Source of the DNA: Paracoccus nototheniae
GTDB taxonomy: Bacteria; Pseudomonadota; Alphaproteobacteria; Rhodobacterales; Rhodobacteraceae
Length of the DNA stretch: 55,880 nucleotides
Assembly: GCF_004335005.1 (NCBI RefSeq)
Contig: NZ_RQRT01000020.1
Span: 1 to 55,880, forward strand
Direction: 5' to 3'
Shown here: positions 44,657 through 52,803 of the stretch, piece after piece
How the letters are laid out: the number at the start of each line of letters is the position of its first letter
Numbering within the stretch: the first letter of the stretch is position 1
Program-made: the position numbers and the translations under genes
Notes under the pieces: model-generated
Database searches by the model: none
The model's input: the letters and a program-made list of their open reading frames with translations, nothing else
What the model was told of the DNA's origin: nothing

Positions 44657-45559
44657 ATGGCACGCAACGACATCCGTTATCGTCAGGCCCATAACCGGCT
44701 GCTGGATGCCTGCGCGACCCTTGGCCCCGGGGCGGCCCTGCCGTCCGAACAGGTGCTGGCGGAACTGGCGGGCGTCAGCCGCACCGTGGTGCGCCGCTGT
44801 CTGACGCGGCTGGTGGATCTGGGCATCATCGTCTGGCAGGGGCGTGACAAGCATCTGATGCGCCTGCCCGATCCGGGCGACCGGCTGGCGCTGGACGGGG
44901 GCGACAATGGGCGCGATCAGCTGGAACAGCGGTTTCTGGACTGGGTGCTGCGATTCGACGTGCCTGCCGACACCGCCCTGTCCGTGGCCGAACTGTCGCG
45001 CAATTTCGGCGTGGCGCAGCATGACCTCAAGGAATTTCTGGCAGGCCTCAGCCGGTTCGGTCTGGTCGCGCGGCGCCCCCGGGGCGGCTGGATGCTGCGC
45101 GGCTTTACCAAGGATTTCGCCATCGAGCTGTCCGATTTCCGGCTGGTGCTGGAACTGGACGCCATCGCCAAACTGGCCGAGGCGCCGGTCGATCACCCCG
45201 TCTGGCAGCGGCTGTCCGCCCTGAGGGCCGCGCATCTGGCGCTGGCCGAGCGGATCGAGACGGATTTCCACGAATTCCCCAAGCTGGACGAGGCCTTTCA
45301 CGAGGCGCTGAATTCCGTCGTGCGCAACCGCTTTGTGGCCGAATCGCAAAAGGTCATCTCATTGATCTTTCACTATCATTACATGTGGGACAAGACCGAG
45401 GAAAAGAGCCGCAACCGCGCCGCCATTCAGGAACATCTGGCGATCATCGACGCGCTGGAGGCCCGCGATGCCGGTCGCGCCGCCGAGGCCGCGCGGCGGC
45501 ATCTGCGCACGTCCAAATCGACGCTGCTGTCATCGCTGCGCCACCACGATCTGGGTTAG
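44657..45559 (+). CDS. GntR family regulator with two winged-HTH segments and FCD domain
   Basis: A 300-residue regulator. The first winged HTH spans about residues 10-70 (LPSEQVLAELAGVSRTVVRRCLTRLVDLGIIVW). A second HTH-like segment follows at about 88-140 (ALSVAELSRNFGVAQHDLKEFLAGLSRFGLVARR). After it comes the helical FCD domain (FRLVLELDAIAKLAEAP; DEAFHEALNSVVRNRFV with metal-site residues; EEKSRNRAAIQEHLAIIDALEARDAGRAAEAARRHL). Start at ATG 44657; the longer frame to 44507 covers the promoter. It probably controls both this divergent promoter and the one at 46541. It overlaps the convergent aldo-keto reductase by 4 nt. Confidence 0.88.
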   Translation: MARNDIRYRQAHNRLLDACATLGPGAALPSEQVLAELAGVSRTVVRRCLTRLVDLGIIVWQGRDKHLMRLPDPGDRLALDGGDNGRDQLEQRFLDWVLRFDVPADTALSVAELSRNFGVAQHDLKEFLAGLSRFGLVARRPRGGWMLRGFTKDFAIELSDFRLVLELDAIAKLAEAPVDHPVWQRLSALRAAHLALAERIETDFHEFPKLDEAFHEALNSVVRNRFVAESQKVISLIFHYHYMWDKTEEKSRNRAAIQEHLAIIDALEARDAGRAAEAARRHLRTSKSTLLSSLRHHDLG

Positions 45560-46482
45560 CGCAGCGCCACCAGATTGCGCTGCAGGGTGGCCGGATTGGC
45601 GGTGCCCAGCAGGACAGATGCCGCAGCAGGGTGGTCGCGGGCGAAATGCAGCGCCGCGGTGGCCAGCGCCATACCCCCGGCCTCGGCCTCTGCCTGCAAT
45701 TCGGCGACACGGTCCAGCACATCCTGCGGAGCGGGGCCGTAATCATAGGTCGCCCCCTTGATGGGGCCGGTCGCCAGAATGCCGGAATTGAAGATCCCGC
45801 CCAGCACCAGGGACGTCCCCGCCGCGCGGCAGCGGGGCACCAGCACCTCTTCCGCCGAGCGGTCCAGCAGGGTCAGCCGCCCCGCCAGCAGGATCGCATC
45901 CAGCGGGCCGTGATCCATCACCGTCAGGCAGATCTGGGTCTCGTTGACGCCCAGTCCAAAGGCGCCGATCCGCCCCGCCGCCTTCAATCTGACCAGCCGA
46001 TCGTATCCCGATCCCAGAAAGGCCTGCATATGGCGGTCATTGTCTGCGCCATGCGTATAGGCGCCCAGATCGTGGACATACAGGATATCGACATGCCCGA
46101 CGCCAAGCCGTTCAAGGCTCTGCTCAAGGCTTTCCTCGATCCCGTCGCCGGAATAATCATAACGGACATCGTTCTGCGCGGGCCGGACATAGCCGTCGGC
46201 CTCAAGGACCGGCGCGGCAGCCGGCGACAGCACGCGACCGACCTTTGTGGACAGCACATAGCCCTGACGCCCGGCCAGAAACCGGCCCAAGCGCTGTTCC
46301 GACAGTCCGCGCCCGTAATGGGGGGCGGTGTCGAAATAGCGGATGCCCGCATCCCACGCTGCCTGCAGCACCTGCTGTGCGCTGTCTTCGGGAACCTCGC
46401 GATACAGATTGCCGATGCTGGCACAGCCAAAGGCGATGCCGGTGACCTGCACATTGGTCCGTCCGATCCTGTTGGTCTGCAT
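45556..46482 (-). CDS. Aldo/keto reductase, likely L-fucose (D-threo-aldose) 1-dehydrogenase
   Basis: A 308-residue AKR barrel with the tetrad Asp and Tyr in FDTAPHYGRGLSEQRLG, Lys in LSTKVGRVL and His in ILYVHDLG. The start MQTNRIGRTNVQVTGIAFGCASIGN and the insert EADGYVRPAQNDVRYDYSGDGI are typical of D-threo-aldose 1-dehydrogenases, which oxidise L-fucose, D-arabinose and L-xylose to lactones. It is divergent from the lactonase at 46585 and shares its control region. Confidence 0.85.
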   Translation of the reverse strand: MQTNRIGRTNVQVTGIAFGCASIGNLYREVPEDSAQQVLQAAWDAGIRYFDTAPHYGRGLSEQRLGRFLAGRQGYVLSTKVGRVLSPAAAPVLEADGYVRPAQNDVRYDYSGDGIEESLEQSLERLGVGHVDILYVHDLGAYTHGADNDRHMQAFLGSGYDRLVRLKAAGRIGAFGLGVNETQICLTVMDHGPLDAILLAGRLTLLDRSAEEVLVPRCRAAGTSLVLGGIFNSGILATGPIKGATYDYGPAPQDVLDRVAELQAEAEAGGMALATAALHFARDHPAAASVLLGTANPATLQRNLVALR

Positions 46483-46540
46483 CCCGCTTCTCCCTGTCTG
46501 CGCGTGTTCCGAGGCGTTGACACAAGGCCATCACCTTCAT

Positions 46541-46566
46541 ACGGTTTATTATGATTTCGTACAAAA
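46541..46566. promoter_or_regulatory. Probable GntR operator, copy B
   Basis: The block starting ACGGTTT at 46541 repeats the one at 44606 with about 19 of 25 positions identical. It ends in TTTCGTACAAAA (46555-46566), a near-perfect palindrome centred on GTAC that fits the FCD-GntR operator form. It lies between the divergent aldo-keto reductase and amidohydrolase genes, 19 bp before the latter's start. A TTGACA hexamer is at 46517-46522. Confidence 0.62.
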
Positions 46567-46584
46567 TGCGACAAGGGCCTTCCT

Positions 46585-47409
46585 GTGATCATCGACAGCC
46601 ATCAGCATTTCTGGCAGATCTCGCGCGGTGATTACGGATGGATGACGGATGAGGTCGCGGCGATCCGGCGCGACATCCTGCCCGCCGACCTTCATTCGCT
46701 GGCCCAAGCGGCGGGGGTCACTGGCACGGTGCTGGTGCAGGCCGCCCCCACCCTGGCCGAGACGCTGTTCCTGCTTGATCTGGCCAAGCGGACGCCCTTG
46801 GTGCGCGCTGTCGTCGGGTGGATCGACCTGACCACAGATGTGGAGGCTCAGTTGTCGTCCATCGCCCATCCGGCGCTGCGCGGCATCCGCCCGATGCTGC
46901 AGGACATCGACGATGTGACCTGGATCCTGCAGGATGCGGTGATCGACGGATTGCGCAAGGTGGCGGCTGCCGGATTGCGAATGGACGCATTGATCACCCC
47001 CCGCCACCTGCCTGTGATCGATGAACTGGCCCGACGGCTGCCCCTGCTGCCGATCGTCGTCGACCACTGCGCCAAGCCGGCCTTCGCCGGCGCAGATCCC
47101 GGCGAGGACTGGCGCCGGGGCATGACCGCACTGGCCGCCCATCCGCAGGTGTTCTGCAAGCTGTCGGGGCTGGTCAGCGAATTCGGTCCCGGCTGGTCCA
47201 CAAGCCACCTGCAACCGGTCTTCGATCACGTTCTGGCGGTGTTCGGTGCAGAGCGGCTGATGTGGGGCAGCGACTGGCCGGTGCTGGAGATTGTCGGCGC
47301 TTATCCTGAATGGCTGAGGACGGCACAAGACCTGACCGCCGCCCTGACCGCCGCCGATCGCGACCGCATCTTCGGGCTGTCGGCTGCCAGGTTCTATGGA
47401 TTGACGTAA
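46585..47409 (+). CDS. Amidohydrolase, likely L-fuconolactonase
   Basis: A 274-residue amidohydrolase-superfamily barrel (COG3618 type). It opens MIIDSHQHFWQISRGDYGWM with the HxH motif, then has VGWIDLTTD, LRGIRPMLQD, LPIVVDHCAKP with another metal-site His, and LMWGSDWPVLE with the catalytic Asp. The HFW...YxW start is characteristic of L-fuconolactonase and related sugar lactonases. It would hydrolyse the lactone from the aldo-keto reductase. GTG start at 46585, with AAGGGCCT just upstream as a modest ribosome site. Confidence 0.87.
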   Translation: MIIDSHQHFWQISRGDYGWMTDEVAAIRRDILPADLHSLAQAAGVTGTVLVQAAPTLAETLFLLDLAKRTPLVRAVVGWIDLTTDVEAQLSSIAHPALRGIRPMLQDIDDVTWILQDAVIDGLRKVAAAGLRMDALITPRHLPVIDELARRLPLLPIVVDHCAKPAFAGADPGEDWRRGMTALAAHPQVFCKLSGLVSEFGPGWSTSHLQPVFDHVLAVFGAERLMWGSDWPVLEIVGAYPEWLRTAQDLTAALTAADRDRIFGLSAARFYGLT

Positions 47410-47577
47410 ATCGGCACCACGGGCGACCGATGCCGGGATGGCATCGTTCGGGGCAAGTGTCACCCCATCGACCCTGCCGGGAATGACATTCGATGGCGGG
47501 TCAGGCCGAGGGGCAGGGGTTTGACAGGCAGACCGCAGGGCTTCCGGTCCGGGGTGTGAAAACGGGGCGGGGACGCC

Positions 47578-48234
47578 TCAATGATCGGCGCCGCGTCCGG
47601 TCAGGGCCGCCTCGACGGGATCGACCACCGCCGCGACGGCAAGGCGGATGTATTCCTTGCAAACCGCCTCTTCGGAAAGCGGGCCTTTGGGATCGAACCA
47701 CGGCGTCACGCCGGACAGCATCGCCAGAATGGCATAGGCGGCGACGCGCGGATCGGCGCGGCGCATCACACCTGCCGCCATCCCGTCCCGGATGATGCCG
47801 ATCAGCGCATGTTCGTATCGGCGGCGAAGGCCCGTCACGCGGGCATGGTTGTCAGGTTCCAGACTGCGCAGTTCGGAATAGCAGATGAAGACCTCGCGCC
47901 GGCGGCGCATGTGATAGGTCAGATGGAACCGCACGAAAATCAGGAAGCGGTCGAAGGGTGCGGCGCCTGCGGGAACGGCCTTGTCCATGCAAGACAGCAA
48001 TTCCTCCATATGCAGGCAGATCAGATCGACCAGCACGTCCTGCTTGTTGGCATAATGGCCATAGAGCGTGCTTTGACCGATGCCCGCCCTGGCGGCCAGC
48101 AGGCGCAGCCCCACACCTTCGTAGCCACGCTCATAGATCAGATCCAGACCCGCCGTGCGGATCAGCGACAGCGTGTCCTGACGGTTCTGCCCCTCTGTCG
48201 GTCGTGGCGCGGCCTTCCGATCAATCGTTCGCAA
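47578..48234 (-). CDS. TetR family transcriptional regulator
   Basis: A regulator of about 218 residues. TetR HTH: TLSLIRTAGLDLIYERGYEGVGLRLLAARAGIGQSTLYGHYANKQDVLVDLI; the rest is the helical ligand domain (FHLTYHMRRRREVFICYSELRSLEPDNHARVTGLRRRYEHAL). The start is probably TTG 48234, because AAGGAG lies 8 nt upstream. An ATG at 48297 would add 21 residues and run across the operator. It is divergent from the acyl-CoA synthetase operon and its likely repressor, with an acyl-CoA as plausible effector. Confidence 0.85.
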   Translation of the reverse strand: MRTIDRKAAPRPTEGQNRQDTLSLIRTAGLDLIYERGYEGVGLRLLAARAGIGQSTLYGHYANKQDVLVDLICLHMEELLSCMDKAVPAGAAPFDRFLIFVRFHLTYHMRRRREVFICYSELRSLEPDNHARVTGLRRRYEHALIGIIRDGMAAGVMRRADPRVAAYAILAMLSGVTPWFDPKGPLSEEAVCKEYIRLAVAAVVDPVEAALTGRGADH

Positions 48235-48268
48235 ACCGGCATTCTCCTTGTGAAACTGACGGGGATTA

Positions 48269-48297
48269 TTGACAGGTTCACGGGCCCTGTCTAGCAT
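48269..48297 (+). promoter_or_regulatory. Promoter with embedded inverted repeat (acyl-CoA synthetase operon)
   Basis: TTGACA (48269-48274) and TAGCAT (48292-48297) with a 17-bp spacer point towards the synthetase gene at 48372. An inverted repeat with arms GACAGG (48271-48276) and CCTGTC (48286-48291) fills the space between the two hexamers. A TetR dimer bound there would block RNA polymerase. Confidence 0.6.
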
Positions 48298-48371
48298 TCA
48301 GCGATCGAGTGATCGGCGCGGGGGGCGCTGACTTCGGTTAGGGGAGAGAGCCCGCCTTGCAGGGACGCGCG

Positions 48372-50081
48372 ATGACGCCTGAACAGCTTTCAGGGTTCCG
48401 CTGGCATGTGCCGGAGCGGTTCAATCTGGGCGTTTCGGTCTGTGATCACTGGCGCGAACAGGATCCCGACCGCATCGCGATCATCGAGATCGATGAGGAT
48501 GGGCGGGCCTGTGACCACAGCTATCGCGATCTGGGCCGCCGGGCGGCGCAGCTGTCCCATGCGCTGATCGCGCAGGGCGGGGTGCGGGTTCAGGGCGACG
48601 CGGTCGGTCCCCGGGTGGGCGTGTTGCTGAAACAATCCTTCGAGGCCGCCACCGCGCATGTCGCGGCGACCCGGATGGGCTGCGTCTCGCTGCCCCTGTC
48701 CACGCTGTTCGGACCCGAGGCGCTGCGCCACCGGCTGCGCGATGCCGGGGCCAGCGCCCTGATCACCGATGCCGCCAGTCTGGACGTGGTGCAGGCGATC
48801 ATCGCGGATCTTCCCGATCTGCGCATGATCCTGTGTAAAACTCTGCCCAGGGACGCGGCGGCCCGGTTTCCGGGCCTCGTGGTGGCTGATTATGACGCCG
48901 CGCTTGCCGGGCAACCCGACAGCTTTCCCGCCGCCGATACCGCGCCCGAGGATCCGGCGATCCTGATCTATACCTCGGGGACGACGGGCAATCCCAAGGG
49001 CGCGCTTCATGGCCATCAGGTGCTGCTGGGTCATCTGCCGGGGGTCGAGGTCAGCCACAATCTGCTGCCGCAGCCCGGCGACCGGCTGTGGACGCCTGCG
49101 GATTGGGCGTGGATCGGCGGGCTTCTGGATGTGCTGATGCCGGGCCTGTATCACGGCGTCACGGTCGTCGCCTGCCGGTTCCGCAAGTTCACGGCCCGTG
49201 CGGCCTTTGATCTGATCCGCGATCACGGCATCCGCAACACGTTCCTGCCGCCGACCGCGCTGAAGCTGATGAAGCTGGAGGCCGGGGCCGAGGGCTGGAA
49301 CCTTGATCTGCGCTCGGTCGCCAGCGGAGGAGAGCCCTTGGGCACGGAACTGCTGGCTTGGGGACAGCGGGTCTTTGGCACGACGATCAACGAATTCTAT
49401 GGGCAGACCGAATGCAACATGACGGTGTCCAGCTGTTCGGCCATCGAGCCGCCCGCGCCGGGCGTCATGGGTCGTCCCGCGCCCGGCCATCATGTCGCGG
49501 TGATCGATCGCGACGGCGGTGACGTGCTGCCCGTTGGGGTCGAGGGCGAGATTGCCGTTCTGGCCCCCGATCCGGTGATGTTTCTGGGATATTGGAACGA
49601 TCCGGCAGCAACGGCGGCAAAATTCATTGATGGTCCGCAGGGCCGCTGGCTGTTGACGGGCGATCGCGGGATGCGCCAACCCGATGGCCGGCTGTCCTTT
49701 GTCGGGCGCGATGATGACGTGATTTCGTCAGCCGGTTATCGCATCGGCCCTGCCGAGATCGAGGATTGCCTGCTGACCCATCCGGCGGTCCATCTGGCCG
49801 GGGTCGTGGGGCAACCCGATCCGCTGCGCGGCCATATCGTCGCGGCCTTCGTCACACTGGCGCATGGCTATGCGCCCGGTGCCGATCTGGCGGAAAGCAT
49901 TGCGCATCATGTCCGCGACCGGCTGGCGGCCTATGAATATCCCCGCGCGGTGCATGTCATCGACGAGATGCCGATGACCACGACGGGCAAGATCATCCGG
50001 GCCGATCTGCGCAGACGAGCCGAAACGATTGCCCGGGATGGCGATCCGGCGCATCGCAAGGCCGGTGCCGCCCATGTCTGA
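48372..50081 (+). CDS. AMP-dependent acyl-CoA synthetase
   Basis: A 569-residue adenylate-forming enzyme that joins a carboxylic acid to CoA. ATP P-loop ILIYTSGTTGNPKG, core motif NEFYGQTECNM, LTGDRGMRQPDGRLSFVGRDDDVISSAGYRIGPAEIE and the C-terminal catalytic Lys in TTTGKIIRADLR. The layout resembles medium-chain or aromatic acyl-CoA synthetases of the acetyl-CoA synthetase branch; the acid cannot be named. ATG 48372 has AGGGA 6 nt upstream. It overlaps the enoyl-CoA hydratase gene by 8 nt, and a TRAP importer follows, so uptake and activation appear linked. Confidence 0.9.
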   Translation: MTPEQLSGFRWHVPERFNLGVSVCDHWREQDPDRIAIIEIDEDGRACDHSYRDLGRRAAQLSHALIAQGGVRVQGDAVGPRVGVLLKQSFEAATAHVAATRMGCVSLPLSTLFGPEALRHRLRDAGASALITDAASLDVVQAIIADLPDLRMILCKTLPRDAAARFPGLVVADYDAALAGQPDSFPAADTAPEDPAILIYTSGTTGNPKGALHGHQVLLGHLPGVEVSHNLLPQPGDRLWTPADWAWIGGLLDVLMPGLYHGVTVVACRFRKFTARAAFDLIRDHGIRNTFLPPTALKLMKLEAGAEGWNLDLRSVASGGEPLGTELLAWGQRVFGTTINEFYGQTECNMTVSSCSAIEPPAPGVMGRPAPGHHVAVIDRDGGDVLPVGVEGEIAVLAPDPVMFLGYWNDPAATAAKFIDGPQGRWLLTGDRGMRQPDGRLSFVGRDDDVISSAGYRIGPAEIEDCLLTHPAVHLAGVVGQPDPLRGHIVAAFVTLAHGYAPGADLAESIAHHVRDRLAAYEYPRAVHVIDEMPMTTTGKIIRADLRRRAETIARDGDPAHRKAGAAHV

Positions 50082-50844
50082 GGTTCTGCTGCGCCAAGAC
50101 CATGACGGCATCGCCGTCCTGACGCTGAACCGCCCCGGGGCGCGCAATGCGATGAACGGCGCGCTGACGACCGCGCTGCGCGAGGCGATGGACTGGGTCG
50201 AAGATGACGCCCGGATCCGCGTCGCGGTGTTGTGCGGCAATGGTCCGGCCTTTTGCGCGGGCATGGACCTGCGGGCCTTCGCCTCGGGCGAGGCCGAGGC
50301 GATCCTGAACGGGCCGGGCGGGTTCGGCGGGCTGGTGCGGCGCCATCGCACCAAACCCCTGATCGCGGCCGTGGGCGGCCCCGCGCTTGCCGGCGGGTTC
50401 GAGCTGGTTCTGGCCGCTGATCTGGTCGTCGCGGCGCCCGGCGCCCGTTTCGGCCTGCCAGAGCCGCGGATCGGTCTGATGGCCGGGGCAGGGGGCGTCT
50501 TTCGACTGGCCGTCCGCGTGCCGCCCGCCCGCGCCGCCGAGATCCTGATGACCGGACGCGCCATCGACGTGGACGAGGCTGACGCGCTTGGGCTGATCAG
50601 CCGCCGCACGGGGGACGGCGACCCGCGCGACGCGGCGCTGGCGCTGGCCGATGAGATCAGGCGAAACGCCCCTTTGGCGCTAACCGCGACCCTTGCCCTG
50701 ATGCGCGCGGCGGCGACATCGTCCGAACCCGCGCTATGGGCTGAAAACGACAGGCTGTTCGCGGACGTGGTCGCGTCCGGGGATGCGCAGGAGGGGGCGC
50801 GCGCCTTTGCCGACAAACGGCCCCCGACATGGCAGGGCCGCTGA
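50074..50844 (+). CDS. Enoyl-CoA hydratase/isomerase family protein
   Basis: A 256-residue crotonase-fold enzyme: oxyanion-hole stretch GPAFCAGMDLRAF, then GPALAGGFELVLAADLVVA and FGLPEPRIGLMAGAGGVFRL. Both acidic residues at the positions of the hydratase catalytic pair (Glu in GGFE and in LPEP) are present, so a true hydratase is plausible. It probably acts on the CoA ester made by the upstream synthetase. Start ATG 50074 lies within the end of the synthetase gene. Confidence 0.88.
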   Translation: MSEVLLRQDHDGIAVLTLNRPGARNAMNGALTTALREAMDWVEDDARIRVAVLCGNGPAFCAGMDLRAFASGEAEAILNGPGGFGGLVRRHRTKPLIAAVGGPALAGGFELVLAADLVVAAPGARFGLPEPRIGLMAGAGGVFRLAVRVPPARAAEILMTGRAIDVDEADALGLISRRTGDGDPRDAALALADEIRRNAPLALTATLALMRAAATSSEPALWAENDRLFADVVASGDAQEGARAFADKRPPTWQGR

Positions 50845-50946
50845 TCGCCGGAATTCGACACGGCAGGGGGTCTGGTGGAGCAGGCTTCCGACACAAGAAA
50901 CAAGACGGGGCAGCATAAGCCCCGGGGTCAAGGGAGGAGAGAGGCA

Positions 50947-51459
50947 GTGCCGGTGATATCCGTAATCGATGGCCTGAATGAACTGGTGGGCCGCATTTTG
51001 TCGGTGGTGGCGCTCTTGTTCGCGGGCATCATCATCTATGATGTCTTCATGCGCTATGTGCTGGGCCAGCCGACCCGGTGGGCCTTTGACGTGACCAAGC
51101 AGCTTTACGGGTTCTATTTCGTGATGCTGGGCGGGTATGCGCTGCGCCATCAGGCCCATGTGCGTGTCGATCTGCTGACCGCGCGGATGGGCCCCGGCCT
51201 GCGCAAATGGGTCGAACTGGCAGGCTATGCGATCTTTTTCTTTCCCTTTGCCTGGGTCTTTGCACGCCGCAGCTGGGACTTCGCCATGACCTCTTGGCGT
51301 CAGGGAGAGGTGACCTATGGCGCCGTGCAGCTGCCGGTCTATCCGCTGAAAATGGCGATGTTTCTGGCCGCCTGCCTTCTGCTGATCCAGGGGGTCAGCG
51401 AGGTTCTGAAGCTGTTCCTGAACCGATCCCCCAAGCCGGAGCCCCATGATGTCGGGTGA
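50947..51459 (+). CDS. TRAP transporter small permease (DctQ)
   Basis: A 170-residue protein with four membrane helices, the DctQ-type small subunit of a tripartite ATP-independent periplasmic importer. Typical: FAGIIIYDVFMRYVLGQPTRWAFDVTKQLYGFYFVMLGGYALRHQAHVRVDLL. GTG 50947 is chosen as start because GGGAGGAGA precedes it; the frame extends back to 50875 without support. It overlaps the large permease gene by 14 nt. Confidence 0.9.
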   Translation: MPVISVIDGLNELVGRILSVVALLFAGIIIYDVFMRYVLGQPTRWAFDVTKQLYGFYFVMLGGYALRHQAHVRVDLLTARMGPGLRKWVELAGYAIFFFPFAWVFARRSWDFAMTSWRQGEVTYGAVQLPVYPLKMAMFLAACLLLIQGVSEVLKLFLNRSPKPEPHDVG

Positions 51460-52771
51460 AATGATCGCACTTGTCATGTCGGGCCTGCTGTTGCTGGGCC
51501 TGTTCATGGGCCACCCTCTGGCCTTCGTGCTGGGGGGGACGGCGGTGCTGGGCGCGCTGATCGCGGGCAAGCCGATGGTGCTGGGCATCGTCATCAACCG
51601 CATCTTTGGCGACGTGCTGGACAATTACGTCCTGATCGCGATCCCGCTGTTCGTGCTGATGGCGCGGTTTCTGTCCGACAGCGGCGTGACCGACCGGATG
51701 TTCGAGGCGCTGCGCCACCTGATGGCGCGCGTCACCGGGGGATTGGGGCTGGCGGTCGTGTTCATCTCGATCCTGCTGGCGGCGACGACCGGAATCATCG
51801 GGGCGTCGATCACCGTGATGGGCATGATGGCGCTGCGCCCGATGCTGCAATACGGCTATGACAAACGGCTGGCGACGGGTCTGATCGGGGCCTCGGGATG
51901 TCTGGGCATCCTGATCCCGCCGTCGATCATGCTGATCCTGATGGCGTCCTATGCGCCGGGCCTGTCCGTGGGCCAGCTGTTTGCGGGCGCCATGGTGCCG
52001 GGGCTGCTGCTGGGGGTCATGTATGCGCTTTATGTGGTGTTCATCGCCTGGCTGAAGCCGGATTGGGCCCCCAAGATCGCCGAGGCCGACCAGATCAGCC
52101 GCAGCGCCATGTGGAAGATGCTGCTGATCGAGGCCGTGCCGCCCCTGATCCTGATCCTGGGCATTCTGGGATCGCTGCTGGCAGGCATCGCCACCGCGAC
52201 CGAGGCCAGTGCCATCGGTGCTTTTCTGGCCCTGATGATCGTGATCGGGCGCGGTCGCTTTCAATGGGCGACCTTCTATTCGGCGCTTCTGGAAACCGGG
52301 CGCACCAGCGCCATGATCCTGTTCATCGTCGTGGGCGCCACCGCCTTTACCGGGGTGTTCAACATCACCGGAGGCCTGCGCGCCAGTCAGGATCTGATCC
52401 GGGGGCTGGCCGATGATCCCTATACGCTGATCGCCATGATGCTGGCGGTGGTGTTCATCCTGGGCATGTTCTTGGACTGGACCGGCATCGTGCTGCTGTC
52501 CTTTCCGATCTTTCTGCCCTTGGTGGCAGAGATGGGGATCGATCCGCTGTGGTTCGTCGTGCTGATGGCCGTCGTGCTGCAGACCAGCTTTCTGTCGCCG
52601 CCCTTCGGCTATGCGCTGTTCTACATGCGCGCCATCGCCCCGCCGGATGTCACGATCACCGACATCATCGTCGGCGTGCTGCCCTTCATCGTCATGATCC
52701 TGATGATGTGCGGGGCGATGATCCTGTTCCCTGCTTTGGTCACCTGGCTGCCGATGGCGCTGTACGGCTGA
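51446..52771 (+). CDS. TRAP transporter large permease (DctM)
   Basis: A 441-residue membrane protein with about 12 helices of the DctM type: LLGLFMGHPLAFVLGGTAVLGAL, IPLFVLMARFLSDSGVTDRMFEALRHL, GASGCLGILIPPSIMLILMA, EASAIGAFLALM and QTSFLSPPFGYALFYMRAIAP. It forms the Na+- or H+-coupled translocation path with DctQ. Short overlap with dctQ and a 32-bp gap to the binding protein gene. Confidence 0.94.
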   Translation: MMSGEMIALVMSGLLLLGLFMGHPLAFVLGGTAVLGALIAGKPMVLGIVINRIFGDVLDNYVLIAIPLFVLMARFLSDSGVTDRMFEALRHLMARVTGGLGLAVVFISILLAATTGIIGASITVMGMMALRPMLQYGYDKRLATGLIGASGCLGILIPPSIMLILMASYAPGLSVGQLFAGAMVPGLLLGVMYALYVVFIAWLKPDWAPKIAEADQISRSAMWKMLLIEAVPPLILILGILGSLLAGIATATEASAIGAFLALMIVIGRGRFQWATFYSALLETGRTSAMILFIVVGATAFTGVFNITGGLRASQDLIRGLADDPYTLIAMMLAVVFILGMFLDWTGIVLLSFPIFLPLVAEMGIDPLWFVVLMAVVLQTSFLSPPFGYALFYMRAIAPPDVTITDIIVGVLPFIVMILMMCGAMILFPALVTWLPMALYG

Positions 52772-52803
52772 CCCGCCCGCTTTTTTCACGAGGAGGAGAC
52801 CCC

